Assembly: GCA_003601695.1 (NCBI GenBank)
Contig: PIYH01000028.1
Coordinates: forward strand, 1-14,468
DNA: 14,468 nt
Source of the DNA: Candidatus Bathyarchaeota archaeon
Lineage (GTDB): Archaea > Thermoproteota > Bathyarchaeia > Bathyarchaeales > DTEX01
Reading direction: 5' to 3'
Under the pieces are notes generated by a model that had not been told where the DNA came from, did no database searches, and saw only the letters and a program-made list of their open reading frames with translations. Position 1 is the first letter of the stretch; each line of letters starts with the position of its first letter. Below are positions 1-7,884 of this stretch, one piece after another. A program made the position numbers and the translations under genes.

Positions 1-16
1 CGGTAAGTAATACGCT

Positions 17-376
17 TTAGTCAATAAGTCCCATAAAAAAGCCAACCTTCATTATCAATAAATGCTTAGCTAGAGAGGTATAAATCGGATATGAGGCGGG
101 AACCGGAGATCTGACTATATTTAGAGACATTAAATGATTTAATAATCTTTCATCACAACAAGAAATATATAAAGAACTCATCTCAAAAACTCTCCAGTAT
201 ATGATGATGCTTGCTAGTTGTATGAAGCCTAGGAAGGTTGATGTTAGTCTTTCCCACTTCAGGGCTAGTCTCCTAAAATCTCCTGTTAGCCATGCGAAGA
301 GCCTCTCCACGCGGCTCCTCATACGCTTATAGGCCTCCTTATCGAGCCCATCCATGACAGATATGCTTTGACACAT
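17..376 (-). pseudogene. C-terminal fragment of an IS4/IS5-type DDE transposase
   Basis: The first ~68 residues resemble the C-terminal end of IS4/IS5-group DDE transposases. They carry a basic stretch RSRVERLFAWL with a Glu at about residue 24 where the last catalytic acid of the DDE triad lies, then FRRLALKWERL and the typical ending GFIQLASIIIYWRV. Everything N-terminal to this, including both catalytic Asp residues, is absent: an in-frame TAA lies at 383-385, only two codons above the ATG. About 50 further residues follow the usual family end and do not look conserved, so the original stop was probably lost. I see no terminal inverted repeats or target duplication inside the window. This is an inactive insertion-sequence remnant; assignment to a specific IS family is uncertain. 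Confidence 0.75.
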
Positions 377-465
377 TTTCCATTAAGCAATAATATAGCC
401 TCTTCCTCATCCTTCAGCGGCCCATTCATAAAAGTATTAATGCAACAAAGAACAAAACCTAGTTG

Positions 466-1305
466 ATGAGCTCTGACAGAGTAGCTACCACGCTTATAGG
501 GCTAGCTTTAATGCCTTGCTTCCCGTTGTGTCCATCCACTGCAGCTTTAGCTATCCCTTTTCTAGTCTACGGCTTGTTTCCTAGGAAAGGTGTAAGAATT
601 AGGTCTAGAGCTGTCAAAGTCGTGGGCAAAGCGGTTGGATGTTTGGCACTTGCGTTATCTTTCCTCCTCTTAGCTGCTTTACTGAGGGTTGGCGCCCCCT
701 CATGGATTGTGCTTTTATTTTTAGTGATTTTTTCAATACCCAGCGCCGCTCTAACACTATATGGATTTGAGATTGGTGTGGTGCCCTGCTTTAGCGTTAA
801 AGTGGCAGCATACATGCGCGTATTGATTGTTTCTCTTATACCCTTAGCGTTGGGCTTAGGCATAATCGTGGCTTACGCAGACCTAATGCTCTCAGGCACG
901 GAACTTCTAAGCGAGGTGCATAAGGTTAGGATGGGGGCAACTAAAATTATGCTAGCCGGCTGGATCCTAGCATGCGTGTCTTTCTCGATTGGATCTTTTC
1001 TTTTTGTACTTGGCGCTATAGCTCTAGTTAACTTTAAGCGGGTGATCGAAAGAATCGAGAGTTCTCCGCGACCAGCATGGATTCCGAAACGCTCTAAAAC
1101 CAGCCAAGTTTTTGTGCTAGCTATTTCAGCTCTCATCATAGGTGTAGGACCCTTTATCTTTTTAGAGAGCGGAGTATTCCTAGCTGGAGCGGTAACTTCT
1201 CTTCTCGGAGCTTATCTCACGTTGCTGGTTGTAGATCAACCCGCTCTCAAAGTTGCATATGAAGAGTTAAAGGCAGTCCTGAGGCTGGGGCATAGTGAAA
1301 ATTGA
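466..1305 (+). CDS. Polytopic membrane protein of unknown function
   Basis: A protein of about 279 residues made almost entirely of hydrophobic segments. Likely membrane helices, numbered from the TTG at 463, lie at about 9-38, 52-74, 79-101, 115-140, 159-189, 213-233 and 236-257. Short basic loops (RKGVRIRSR, KRVIERIE, PKRSK) are consistent with a cytoplasmic location by the positive-inside rule. The C-terminus is short, soluble and charged. I do not recognise a family, and no enzymatic or transporter motif is visible. I prefer the ATG at 466 over the TTG directly before it at 463. The stop TGA overlaps the TTG of a tiny downstream ORF by two bases. Neighbours (a transposase remnant and decayed sequence) give no functional clue. 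The long undisturbed reading frame with protein-like composition supports a real gene. Confidence 0.75.
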   Translation: MSSDRVATTLIGLALMPCFPLCPSTAALAIPFLVYGLFPRKGVRIRSRAVKVVGKAVGCLALALSFLLLAALLRVGAPSWIVLLFLVIFSIPSAALTLYGFEIGVVPCFSVKVAAYMRVLIVSLIPLALGLGIIVAYADLMLSGTELLSEVHKVRMGATKIMLAGWILACVSFSIGSFLFVLGAIALVNFKRVIERIESSPRPAWIPKRSKTSQVFVLAISALIIGVGPFIFLESGVFLAGAVTSLLGAYLTLLVVDQPALKVAYEELKAVLRLGHSEN

Positions 1306-1445
1306 TAGAGAGCACCTATTTTGATCGTGATTTTAGACTAGTCTTTTTAGCTGACTATTTAGTCGGTTCTTCTAGGATCCTTAGGCTTGCCAGAAAAGTT
1401 TGGAAAGGTTGGAGGAGAAAGAAGCAAGGGGTGGCGTATATTTGA
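1302..1445 (+). CDS. Possible 47-residue basic protein overlapping the membrane-protein gene
   Basis: An open frame starts with TTG at 1302, overlapping the upstream gene's TGA (1303-1305), the geometry of translational coupling. The product would be about 47 residues, hydrophobic in the middle (RLVFLADYLVGSSRIL) and strongly basic after residue 30 (ARKVWKGWRRKKQ). I recognise no family. A second short open stretch of about 23 codons starts with a TTG at 1442 that overlaps this ORF's stop, so this could also be the broken 3' part of a longer lost gene. Support is limited to position and composition; it may be a chance ORF. Confidence 0.2.
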   Translation: MIESTYFDRDFRLVFLADYLVGSSRILRLARKVWKGWRRKKQGVAYI

Positions 1446-1545
1446 ATAATCGTCTCGTCAAGGCTTTTGAACCCAATAACGTTACTTTAGCGCTGAAGTC
1501 ATTGATTAAGTAAATATTTTTGGTTAAGAGGCTAGCTTGAGCCGC

Positions 1546-2033
1546 CTATCCAAAACATTCACCTTCATCGCTAATTATCTTCTCGTCTATCTCGAATTTG
1601 GGCGTGGAGCCGCCTCCTAAAAGGGGATGCGGCGCCTTGAATTTTCGGCTACTCTCAGGCTTCGGGAGAATCGCTAATGGAAAAATGTCTAGGTTCAGGT
1701 CCTCGGCTTCTCTGCGCTGAGGAATTCGAGAACCCTCCTTTTCGCATCCTCGTTCAAGTCGTCGAAGCATATCTCCTAACAATATTTGGGGATAACAAAC
1801 CATGCAAAATACAATTCATAATACTAATCAAATATGGCAAAGCCTCCAACTTCTGCCCATAAAAAATCTTCTCCTGCAAAAATCAAAAAATGAATTTTTC
1901 ACAGCTTGATACCAAAATTTTTGGCTGCTTCATCCACAAAGGAGCGAAGCGACAATAACCGCTTATGCGCGCAAAGCATTCCAAATAAGCCTTCCACAAC
2001 CGAAACACTAAAAATCAAGGAGCACTTTTGTAA
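1546..2033 (-). pseudogene. Decayed coding region with in-frame stops and a frameshift
   Basis: Read on the minus strand, this stretch gives protein-like sequence with interruptions. One frame from 2033 down to 1695 contains VVEGLFGMLCAHKR and FVDEAAKNFGIKL, then TGA (1901-1899), AGEDFLWAEVGGFAIFD, TAG (1826-1824), YYELYFAWFVIPKYC, TAG (1778-1776), EICFDDLNEDAKRR and VLEFLSAEK, then TGA (1697-1695). The neighbouring frame takes over near 1700-1715 with EDLNLDIFPLAILPKPE and ends at TAG 1548-1546. The join (AEKP to EDLNLDIFPLAI) reads as one protein broken by a single-base shift. No credible intact start exists. I infer one or two small genes in decay; I cannot name a family. Random open frames remain possible because no alignment was run. 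The rest of 1446-2050 shows nothing else convincing. Confidence 0.42.
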
Positions 2034-2054
2034 CTACTGATATAACGAGAAAGA

Positions 2055-2063
2055 CATAAATAG
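2055..2063 (+). promoter_or_regulatory. TATA-like box for the eL33 gene
   Basis: The AT-rich element CATAAATAG is followed about 26 bp downstream by a plausible start of transcription near 2085, leaving a leader of about 35-40 nt. This leader contains a perfect AGGAGG ribosome-binding site at 2111-2116. Assignment rests on spacing and composition only. Confidence 0.4.
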
Positions 2064-2123
2064 TTTTGAGACGAGTTCAAAGAAAAAGAAGATGTTTGTA
2101 AATCTGACCTAGGAGGCTTGATG

Positions 2124-2390
2124 ATGGGGAGGCTCCTAGGAGTCATAGTTAGTTATAGGAGAGGACCGAAGACTCAGAAACCTAGGGAATGCCTCTTAAA
2201 GTTTCCATACATTAGATCCTCAAGTGAAGCTTCAACGCTAATTGGGCGGAAGGTTGCATGGCCTCCGAAAGAGAGGAAATGTATAGGTAAGATAGTCTCT
2301 ACTCACGGAAATAAGGGGCTTGTTAGGGCTAGATTTAGAAAGGGAGTTCCGGGGGAAGCATTAGGGAGCTTTGTAGAGTTAGTCGGATAA
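2124..2390 (+). CDS. rpl35ae: Large ribosomal subunit protein eL33 (L35Ae)
   Basis: A structural protein of the large ribosomal subunit, shared by archaea and eukaryotes but absent from bacteria. The ~88-residue basic protein has the family layout: an N-terminal strand GRLLGVIVSYRRG, a central LIGRKVAWPP, the signature GKIVSTHGNKGLVRARFRKG, then VPGEALGSFVELVG at the C-terminus. Length matches the usual 85-100 residues. Three start codons stand in a row (TTG 2118, ATG 2121, ATG 2124). The strong AGGAGG at 2111-2116 is 7 nt before ATG 2124 and 4 nt before ATG 2121, so 2124 is preferred and 2121 is possible. The gene stands alone, convergent with mtdB, with its own TATA-like element. It supports an archaeal origin and vertical housekeeping context. 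Confidence 0.93.
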   Translation: MGRLLGVIVSYRRGPKTQKPRECLLKFPYIRSSSEASTLIGRKVAWPPKERKCIGKIVSTHGNKGLVRARFRKGVPGEALGSFVELVG

Positions 2391-2408
2391 GTATGGATTA
2401 CGATATCT

Positions 2409-2433
2409 TCTGAGAATTATAAGTCTAATTCAG
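2409..2433. terminator. Hairpin between convergent genes
   Basis: In the 86-bp gap between the convergent eL33 and mtdB genes, GAATTA (2414-2419) pairs with TAATTC (2426-2431) across a 6-nt loop. Allowing a two-base bulge, CTGA and ATTA extend the stem to eight pairs. A hairpin here could serve either strand, but it is AT-rich, lacks a clear downstream U-tract and may be chance. Confidence 0.2.
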
Positions 2434-2476
2434 CATCCCCTATATCTATTAGTAGTTTCAAGGTGAAAGCAGGTTT

Positions 2477-3451
2477 TCAGTGGGCTCCTTTGAAAAGGCT
2501 CCTCGCTTTCTTCAAGCACAACTCATAATCGTATATTTTCTCTCCAGCTTCTCTAGCTTCCCTAAGAATCTTCATTTCTAATTTGCACTTGAGTCTTCCA
2601 ATAGTTACGGGGCCTATTCCAAATATGCCTGGATGGATCTCCCTCACATCATCTTCTGGCTTTATGCCTTCTATTCCAAGAGGCGGAACAACGTTCACGT
2701 CAACCATGATCTTCTCGCTCCCTATCTCTTCAAGAATGCTCCGATCTATCACTTGGATTCCAGGAGCCGCCGCGCAGAATACAACATCAGCCTCTCTCAG
2801 AAGATGTATTCTCTCTTTTTGCCCCGGCGCATAAACTCCGCGAATATCAACATCGTATCTTTTAAGCAGAAGCCTTACTACCCCCTTGATGTATTTCTTA
2901 CCATTCAGCCTATTCGGATTCGTGCTTGCAATGACAACTTCACATCCAAGTTTTCCCAAGAGAACAGTAGCGATTTTGCCGACAGGCCCTGTTCCGAAGA
3001 TAATGCACCTTTTATTTTCTAGCTTTCCCATCTTAGTAGTCAAGAGAGCCTGTTCAGTCTTTGCTATCATAGCTGCAGCTGTAGTGTAGGCTCCTCTCGG
3101 ATCTATTATAATAGATGAGACTAGCTGAGGGCTCTTAATATTCTTGATAGCTTCTAAGACTGCCTCAGCCTTCCCTAAGTCTTTTCCTCCAATAAAGAAG
3201 GATGTAAATCTTGATCCTTTTGGCCCTCTGGAGAAGAGTGCATCTTGAACGAGTCTTTCCGCATCTTTCGGAGTTACGTTCTCATATAGCATTACTGCAT
3301 CATATCCGGCATCATATGCCAAGCATACATCGAAGGAACTCATTTTGCTTTCAGTATCAAAGATGAATAGTATTGATTTTTTCGATGCGCTGCGAATTAT
3401 TCCTTCGCTGGTTTCCCCATCTTCTAACGGCTTAACTTTTGAGCTCTCCAA
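2477..3451 (-). CDS. mtdB: NAD(P)-dependent methylene-tetrahydromethanopterin dehydrogenase (MtdB/MtdA-like)
   Basis: Predicted to interconvert methylene- and methenyl-tetrahydromethanopterin with NAD(P), a cytoplasmic step of C1 metabolism. The N-terminal pterin-binding region shows FDVCLAYDAGYDAVMLYENV (residues 40-59), then PKDAERLVQDALFSRGPKG and FIGGKDLG, matching the MtdA/MtdB pattern. A Rossmann fold follows with GTGPVG at 153-158; strand 2 ends in ASTNPNR without an acidic residue, which suggests NADP can bind. DVNVVPPLGIEG at 251-262 is also family-like. The conserved region starts only near residue 24, and the only in-frame start found is TTG at 3451, so the N-terminus is uncertain and ~23 residues longer than typical. 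The gene is divergent from an ArsR/ABC operon. Which of NAD or NADP is preferred cannot be read from sequence. Confidence 0.85.
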   Translation of the reverse strand: MESSKVKPLEDGETSEGIIRSASKKSILFIFDTESKMSSFDVCLAYDAGYDAVMLYENVTPKDAERLVQDALFSRGPKGSRFTSFFIGGKDLGKAEAVLEAIKNIKSPQLVSSIIIDPRGAYTTAAAMIAKTEQALLTTKMGKLENKRCIIFGTGPVGKIATVLLGKLGCEVVIASTNPNRLNGKKYIKGVVRLLLKRYDVDIRGVYAPGQKERIHLLREADVVFCAAAPGIQVIDRSILEEIGSEKIMVDVNVVPPLGIEGIKPEDDVREIHPGIFGIGPVTIGRLKCKLEMKILREAREAGEKIYDYELCLKKARSLFKGAH

Positions 3452-3526
3452 TTTTACTTCATCTTTCGGATGAGCAGAGAGTATAATATGTTTTTCCCTC
3501 TCTCTAAAAATTTCTGTAGCGATACA

Positions 3527-3538
3527 TTTTTATATATA
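3527..3538. promoter_or_regulatory. Shared divergent TATA-like element
   Basis: The run TTTTTATATATA is the only strong TATA-like element in the 115-bp gap between mtdB (minus) and the ArsR-type gene (plus). Being nearly symmetric it could serve both directions: about 26 bp rightward puts transcription start near 3559-3560, giving a very short leader before ATG 3567; leftward it would start near 3507, about 55 nt before the mtdB TTG. A single element means a regulator bound here could affect both units. Confidence 0.5.
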
Positions 3539-3566
3539 GATGCTCTTTTAACTAGAATTGCAAAAG

Positions 3567-4160
3567 ATGAAGCCTTTTATAATAATTAAGGATCCCAAGG
3601 TTGCAAAGCTCTTTGCTAATGAAACGAGAAGTGAAATACTTCATAATCTGAGACATCGGGAGATGACGGCTTGTCAGCTTGCAAAGATACTCGGCAAGAA
3701 TGTTTCTTCAATATCACATCATCTTTCCCTACTTGAGAAAGCAGGACTTGTGAGGCGAACTAGGACTCTTGTTAAGGGGAACATCATTGAGAAGTATTAT
3801 CAAGCTTCAGCTCAGAAGTTTATCATCTCCTATACACTAAGTGAGGGGTTGGCTCCCGAATCTGAGGATATTCTAAAGTGGAAAAGAGAAATCTGTAGAG
3901 GCGTCGTTGATAAGGCGAGTCTATTCGGCTTTGATGTTCCTGAAGAGAAGAAGAGTAAGGTGCAACGCTTAGTTGAGAAATACGCTTCTTTAAAGCATGC
4001 TACACTAGAGAGAGTGATCTCAAGACAGAAGGAGTCATCCGAGATCATTAAGCCAGAGATGAGACTTCTAATATCACTTCTAACGGATGCCTTATTATCT
4101 CGAAATGATGAGTACCTCCAAGTAATCTGGGAGATTTGTAATGAGATAGGAGTGAAGTAG
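3567..4160 (+). CDS. ArsR-type winged-helix transcriptional regulator
   Basis: A DNA-binding regulator of about 197 residues, probably controlling the exporter genes behind it. The N-terminal ~75 residues form an ArsR-like winged helix: KLFANETRSEILHNLRHREM, then TACQLAKILGKNVSSISHHL as helix-turn-helix, LSLLEKAGLVRR, and a wing ending VKGNIIEKYYQ. No ELCVC-type cysteine motif is seen, so it is not a classic metal-sensing ArsR. The C-terminal ~100 residues are charged and helical, and may sense a ligand or dimerise. ATG 3567 is chosen; TTG 3558 in the same frame would add three residues and sits almost at the predicted transcription start. The first ABC gene starts 18 bp after the stop, with AGGAGGG at 4159-4165, so the genes form an operon. 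Ligand unknown. Confidence 0.85.
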   Translation: MKPFIIIKDPKVAKLFANETRSEILHNLRHREMTACQLAKILGKNVSSISHHLSLLEKAGLVRRTRTLVKGNIIEKYYQASAQKFIISYTLSEGLAPESEDILKWKREICRGVVDKASLFGFDVPEEKKSKVQRLVEKYASLKHATLERVISRQKESSEIIKPEMRLLISLLTDALLSRNDEYLQVIWEICNEIGVK

Positions 4161-4178
4161 GAGGGAACGGATAAGGCT

Positions 4179-5981
4179 ATGGCGTTCATAAGCAAGCTTA
4201 CTAGGTATGTAATCAGAAGGTGGCATTTGTTCATATTTATGATAATTTGTACGCTACTCACTACTTCCATAAATATCTATATTCCGCGTCTTGGAGGACA
4301 AGTTATAAAAAATATACTTGAGGCTGGCGACTTCAACGCACTAGTTTGGCTTGTGATACAGATCATCGGCTTTACGGGAGTACTCGGCATATTATCATTC
4401 CTATCCCGATATATGAATGGATACTTCTCACAAAAAATCGTTTATGAGATTAGAAATGACGCTTTTAGATCTATACAGAGGCAATCGCTTGCATTCTTCA
4501 ATAAAACTGATACTGGACAGCTCATATCGAGAGCTACGACTGACACTGAGAGAGTAGGCCGGTTCCTCGGTTTCCAGTTTAGAATGCTCATTGAAACCTC
4601 GTTTCTCCTCGTAGGCGTAATAGCCTCGATGGTGATGATAGATTTAGAGCTAACATGCATTTCGCTAGCGCTACTCTCCCTGATCCTCGTAAGCTTCTCG
4701 CTTTTTGGAAAGAAGATTAGACCCGTCATAAGTGAGTCGCGAGGACACTTCGCTAATCTAACCTCGGTGCTTTGGGAAAGCATATCTGGAATAAGGATCG
4801 TCCGAGCCTTCGCAATGGAGGACCACGAGAGGGAAAAGTTCCAGAAGCCTAACAATGCTTATTACAGATCTATGATAAAAGCCGCTGGTTTAAGGGCTAC
4901 GTTTATCCCGATAACTGGTTTGATAGGCGGATTAATGATGGTAGTAATCACTTGGATAGGCGGATTAAGGATTATAGAAGGTAGAATGGGCGTGGATACA
5001 CTTTACGTCTTCAGCAATTATGCTACTATGCTGATGAGGCCTATGCGCTTGATAGGTATGATATGGACAGGTTATCAACGAATGGCAGCTGCTGGCGAGA
5101 GAGTCTTTCAGATAATAGAGGCTGAGCCGGAGGTTAAGGATAAACCGAATGCGGTTGAGCTAAAGGAATTGAAGGGACACATAAAATTTGAGAATGTCTA
5201 TTTTGGATACGACAAGGAGAAGCCTATTCTGAAAAATATTAATTTAGAAATTAAGCCTGGAGAGACTGTTGCTCTCTTAGGTCCAACAGGCTCGGGTAAG
5301 AGCACGATAATCCGTTTATTAATGCGATTTTACGACGTTACGTCGGGGAGAATACTCATCGACGAGTATGATATAAGGGATATAAAGATAAGGTCGCTGA
5401 GGAAACACATAGGTATAGTTTCACAAGAGATATTCCTCTTTAACAAGTCGGTTAAGGAGAACATATCATTTGGAAAGCCGAATGCCTCCATTAAGGATAT
5501 AATTAAAGCGGCGAAGATTGCGCAGGCTCATGAATTTATAGTAAAGCTGCCTAATGGATACGACACTATCATCGGAGAGAGAGGCATAGACCTCTCAGGC
5601 GGTCAGAGACAGAGAATAGCGATAGCTAGGGCTCTGCTACTAGATCCTAAGATCCTAGTCTTAGATGACTCAACCTCAAGCGTTGATGTGGATACAGAGT
5701 ATGAGATTCAGAAGGCATTAAGCGCGCTGCTCAAGAATAGAACGACGATAATGATAACTCAACGTATCTCAACTATTCGAAACGCTGACAAGATAATAGT
5801 CATGGATAATGGCGAGATAATTGAGGAGGGCGATCATGAGACTCTGATGGCGAAGAAAGGAGTATATTACAGACTCTATCAGACACTCTATGAAGCACAG
5901 AAGGAGGCTCTGGAAGCTGTTGAGGCTCAAAAGAGACTCGAAGAGGAGAAGCTTATTTTGACACGTAATGGAGGCGAATAG
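4179..5981 (+). CDS. ABC exporter half-transporter with degenerate ATP site
   Basis: An MsbA/MDR-type membrane exporter subunit of 600 residues: a six-helix transmembrane domain (about 15-310) and a C-terminal ATPase domain (about 335-575). Visible motifs: Walker A GPTGSGKST (368-376), canonical signature LSGGQ (472-476), Walker B ILVLDD (492-497) and switch region ITQR. The catalytic Glu after Walker B is Asp497 and the switch His is Gln528, so its own ATP site should be hydrolytically impaired, while its signature can complete the partner's site. This is the pattern of the non-catalytic subunit in heterodimeric exporters such as TM287/288. It sits between an ArsR-type regulator and a second half-transporter that begins 2 bp after the stop. 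Substrate is unknown; drugs, lipids or peptides are possible. Confidence 0.92.
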   Translation: MAFISKLTRYVIRRWHLFIFMIICTLLTTSINIYIPRLGGQVIKNILEAGDFNALVWLVIQIIGFTGVLGILSFLSRYMNGYFSQKIVYEIRNDAFRSIQRQSLAFFNKTDTGQLISRATTDTERVGRFLGFQFRMLIETSFLLVGVIASMVMIDLELTCISLALLSLILVSFSLFGKKIRPVISESRGHFANLTSVLWESISGIRIVRAFAMEDHEREKFQKPNNAYYRSMIKAAGLRATFIPITGLIGGLMMVVITWIGGLRIIEGRMGVDTLYVFSNYATMLMRPMRLIGMIWTGYQRMAAAGERVFQIIEAEPEVKDKPNAVELKELKGHIKFENVYFGYDKEKPILKNINLEIKPGETVALLGPTGSGKSTIIRLLMRFYDVTSGRILIDEYDIRDIKIRSLRKHIGIVSQEIFLFNKSVKENISFGKPNASIKDIIKAAKIAQAHEFIVKLPNGYDTIIGERGIDLSGGQRQRIAIARALLLDPKILVLDDSTSSVDVDTEYEIQKALSALLKNRTTIMITQRISTIRNADKIIVMDNGEIIEEGDHETLMAKKGVYYRLYQTLYEAQKEALEAVEAQKRLEEEKLILTRNGGE

Positions 5982-5983
5982 AC

Positions 5984-7828
5984 ATGGGATGGCGCTTCCA
6001 TCATCGCCCACCATTAGAAAAGACTGCTGAGAGAAGAATGCCTACCAGAGTGATCTTTACGAGACTGCTTAAGTACCTAAGTCCATATAAGGGCTGGATT
6101 GCGGCTGTGATTCTATCAGTAATAATTACATCAATAACCGATATTGCGAGTCCATACATTCTCGGTCGCGAGATAGTTTCCCGATACATACTGCGAGGAG
6201 ACTTGGAGGGGCTAAAGACAATAATAGTTGTCTTCATTGGAATTCAAGCTACTAACTGGATTGCAAATACCATACGCATGTATGGTTTGGGGAAGATAGG
6301 GCAATCTCTACTCTTTAGGATCAGGGAAAAAGTCTTTGCGCATCTGCAGGAGCTGTCATTCAGCTTCTTCGATCGCTCAGACACGGGTGATCTGATTTCC
6401 AGGGTGACAAATGATACGGATGCGATAGGTGAAGCCTTTACTTCGGGTCTTATCCAAGTAGCAAGCGACATTCTGATTCTCTTCATGACCGTAGCAGTCA
6501 TGTTCAGCATCAATGTTCAGTTAAGCCTCGTCTCGATGATAATTGTGCCCATGATAGTTGCGATCGCCATCATCTTTCATTCGAAGTTTAGGGTTGCCTA
6601 CCAGATGCAGAGAACTAGAATCTCAAATGTCACATCGAAACTCCAAGAAACTATCTCCGGCATAAGGGAGATACAATCCTTCACCAGAGAGAAGGATGCG
6701 ATGAAAGAATTTAAGAACGTAAACCTCGAAAACTTCCAAGCGAATCTTAGGGCGACTAAGGTTTGGGGAACATTCTTTCCAACTATACAGCTGATGCAAT
6801 CTATAGGCATGGGCATAGTGGTACTCTACGGCGGATGGCTCTCCCTTAATGGAGCCCTTGGACCCATCGAGGATGCTATTGGAACCTTAATAACGTTTAT
6901 GTTTTATGTTGGAATGTTCTTTGGCCCCATCTTCGACTTAACGAACTTCTATAATACAATCCAGTCGGCCTTAGCAGCCGCGGAGAGAATCTTTGAGATA
7001 CTCGATGTGGAACCAGAGATAAAAGACAGTAAAGATGCAGTTGAGATCCCGAAGATAAGGGGAGAGATAAAATTTGAAAACGTAACGTTTGGATATGATC
7101 CGAAACGACCCGTTTTGCATAACATCAGCTTCCACATTAAACCTAAGGAAACCGTTGCTCTTGTAGGCCCGACGGGAGCCGGAAAAAGCACGATCATCAA
7201 ATTACTATGCAGGTTCTACGACCCGCAGAAGGGACAAATATTGATAGATGGATATAACATAAAGAAGATCAAAAGAAATTCTTTCCGCAAGCAACTGGGC
7301 ATAGTCTTGCAGGAGACATTCTTGTTCTCAGGAACAATCATGGATAATATAAGATATGGAAGGCTTGATGCAAGTGATGAGATGGTTATGGCGGCGGCGA
7401 AACTCGTCGGTGCTCATGAATTTATAGAGAGGCTTCCAGACGGATATAATACTAAGATTGGAGAGGGAGGAGCAGGCCTTTCAGTCGGACAGAAACAGCT
7501 AATCTCATTCGCAAGAGCTCTACTTAGGAATCCAGCTATATTGATCTTGGATGAAGCTACATCTAGCATAGATCCATACACAGATCTACTCATAAGAAAA
7601 GCGATGAAACTTCTTCTTAAAGATAGAACGTCAATAATAATTGCTCATAGGCTGTCAACTGTTCGGGATGCCGACAGAATATTCGTCATAGATGATGGAA
7701 GAATAATTGAGGAAGGAACACATGAAGATCTCTTAAGGAAAGGTGGTCTTTACAGCCGATTATATGAGATGCAGTTTAGGGAGCCGACTGCAGAGACCAT
7801 CACTTTCTCCCATGGAAAGCAGAAGTAA
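5984..7828 (+). CDS. ABC exporter half-transporter with catalytic ATP site
   Basis: Partner half-transporter of 614 residues with the same layout: N-terminal membrane domain (about 35-330) and ATPase domain (about 362-595). Walker A GPTGAGKST is at 395-403, Walker B ILILDE ends in the catalytic Glu524, and the switch His is His555 in IIAHR, all canonical. Its signature deviates: LSVGQ at 499-503 instead of LSGGQ, and the preceding loop reads GEGGAG. It should therefore supply the hydrolysing Walker motifs while contributing a poor signature to the partner's degenerate site. ATG 5984 is 2 bp after the previous stop, with GGAGG at 5970-5974 inside that gene, indicating coupled translation. About 26 residues precede the first helix region. 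Its end lies 56 bp from a convergent aminotransferase gene, leaving little room for a terminator. Confidence 0.92.
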   Translation: MGWRFHHRPPLEKTAERRMPTRVIFTRLLKYLSPYKGWIAAVILSVIITSITDIASPYILGREIVSRYILRGDLEGLKTIIVVFIGIQATNWIANTIRMYGLGKIGQSLLFRIREKVFAHLQELSFSFFDRSDTGDLISRVTNDTDAIGEAFTSGLIQVASDILILFMTVAVMFSINVQLSLVSMIIVPMIVAIAIIFHSKFRVAYQMQRTRISNVTSKLQETISGIREIQSFTREKDAMKEFKNVNLENFQANLRATKVWGTFFPTIQLMQSIGMGIVVLYGGWLSLNGALGPIEDAIGTLITFMFYVGMFFGPIFDLTNFYNTIQSALAAAERIFEILDVEPEIKDSKDAVEIPKIRGEIKFENVTFGYDPKRPVLHNISFHIKPKETVALVGPTGAGKSTIIKLLCRFYDPQKGQILIDGYNIKKIKRNSFRKQLGIVLQETFLFSGTIMDNIRYGRLDASDEMVMAAAKLVGAHEFIERLPDGYNTKIGEGGAGLSVGQKQLISFARALLRNPAILILDEATSSIDPYTDLLIRKAMKLLLKDRTSIIIAHRLSTVRDADRIFVIDDGRIIEEGTHEDLLRKGGLYSRLYEMQFREPTAETITFSHGKQK

Positions 7829-7884
7829 CGGTTTCTTAAGTACTAGCAGCCCACGTATTTCATCTATGCCTATCTTTTCCCCAT

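Noticed and set aside
3830..4270. Long minus-strand open frame opposite the ArsR-type gene.
   Set aside because: It is antisense to a clear winged-helix regulator and the start of the ABC gene, with no recognisable domain or translation signal.
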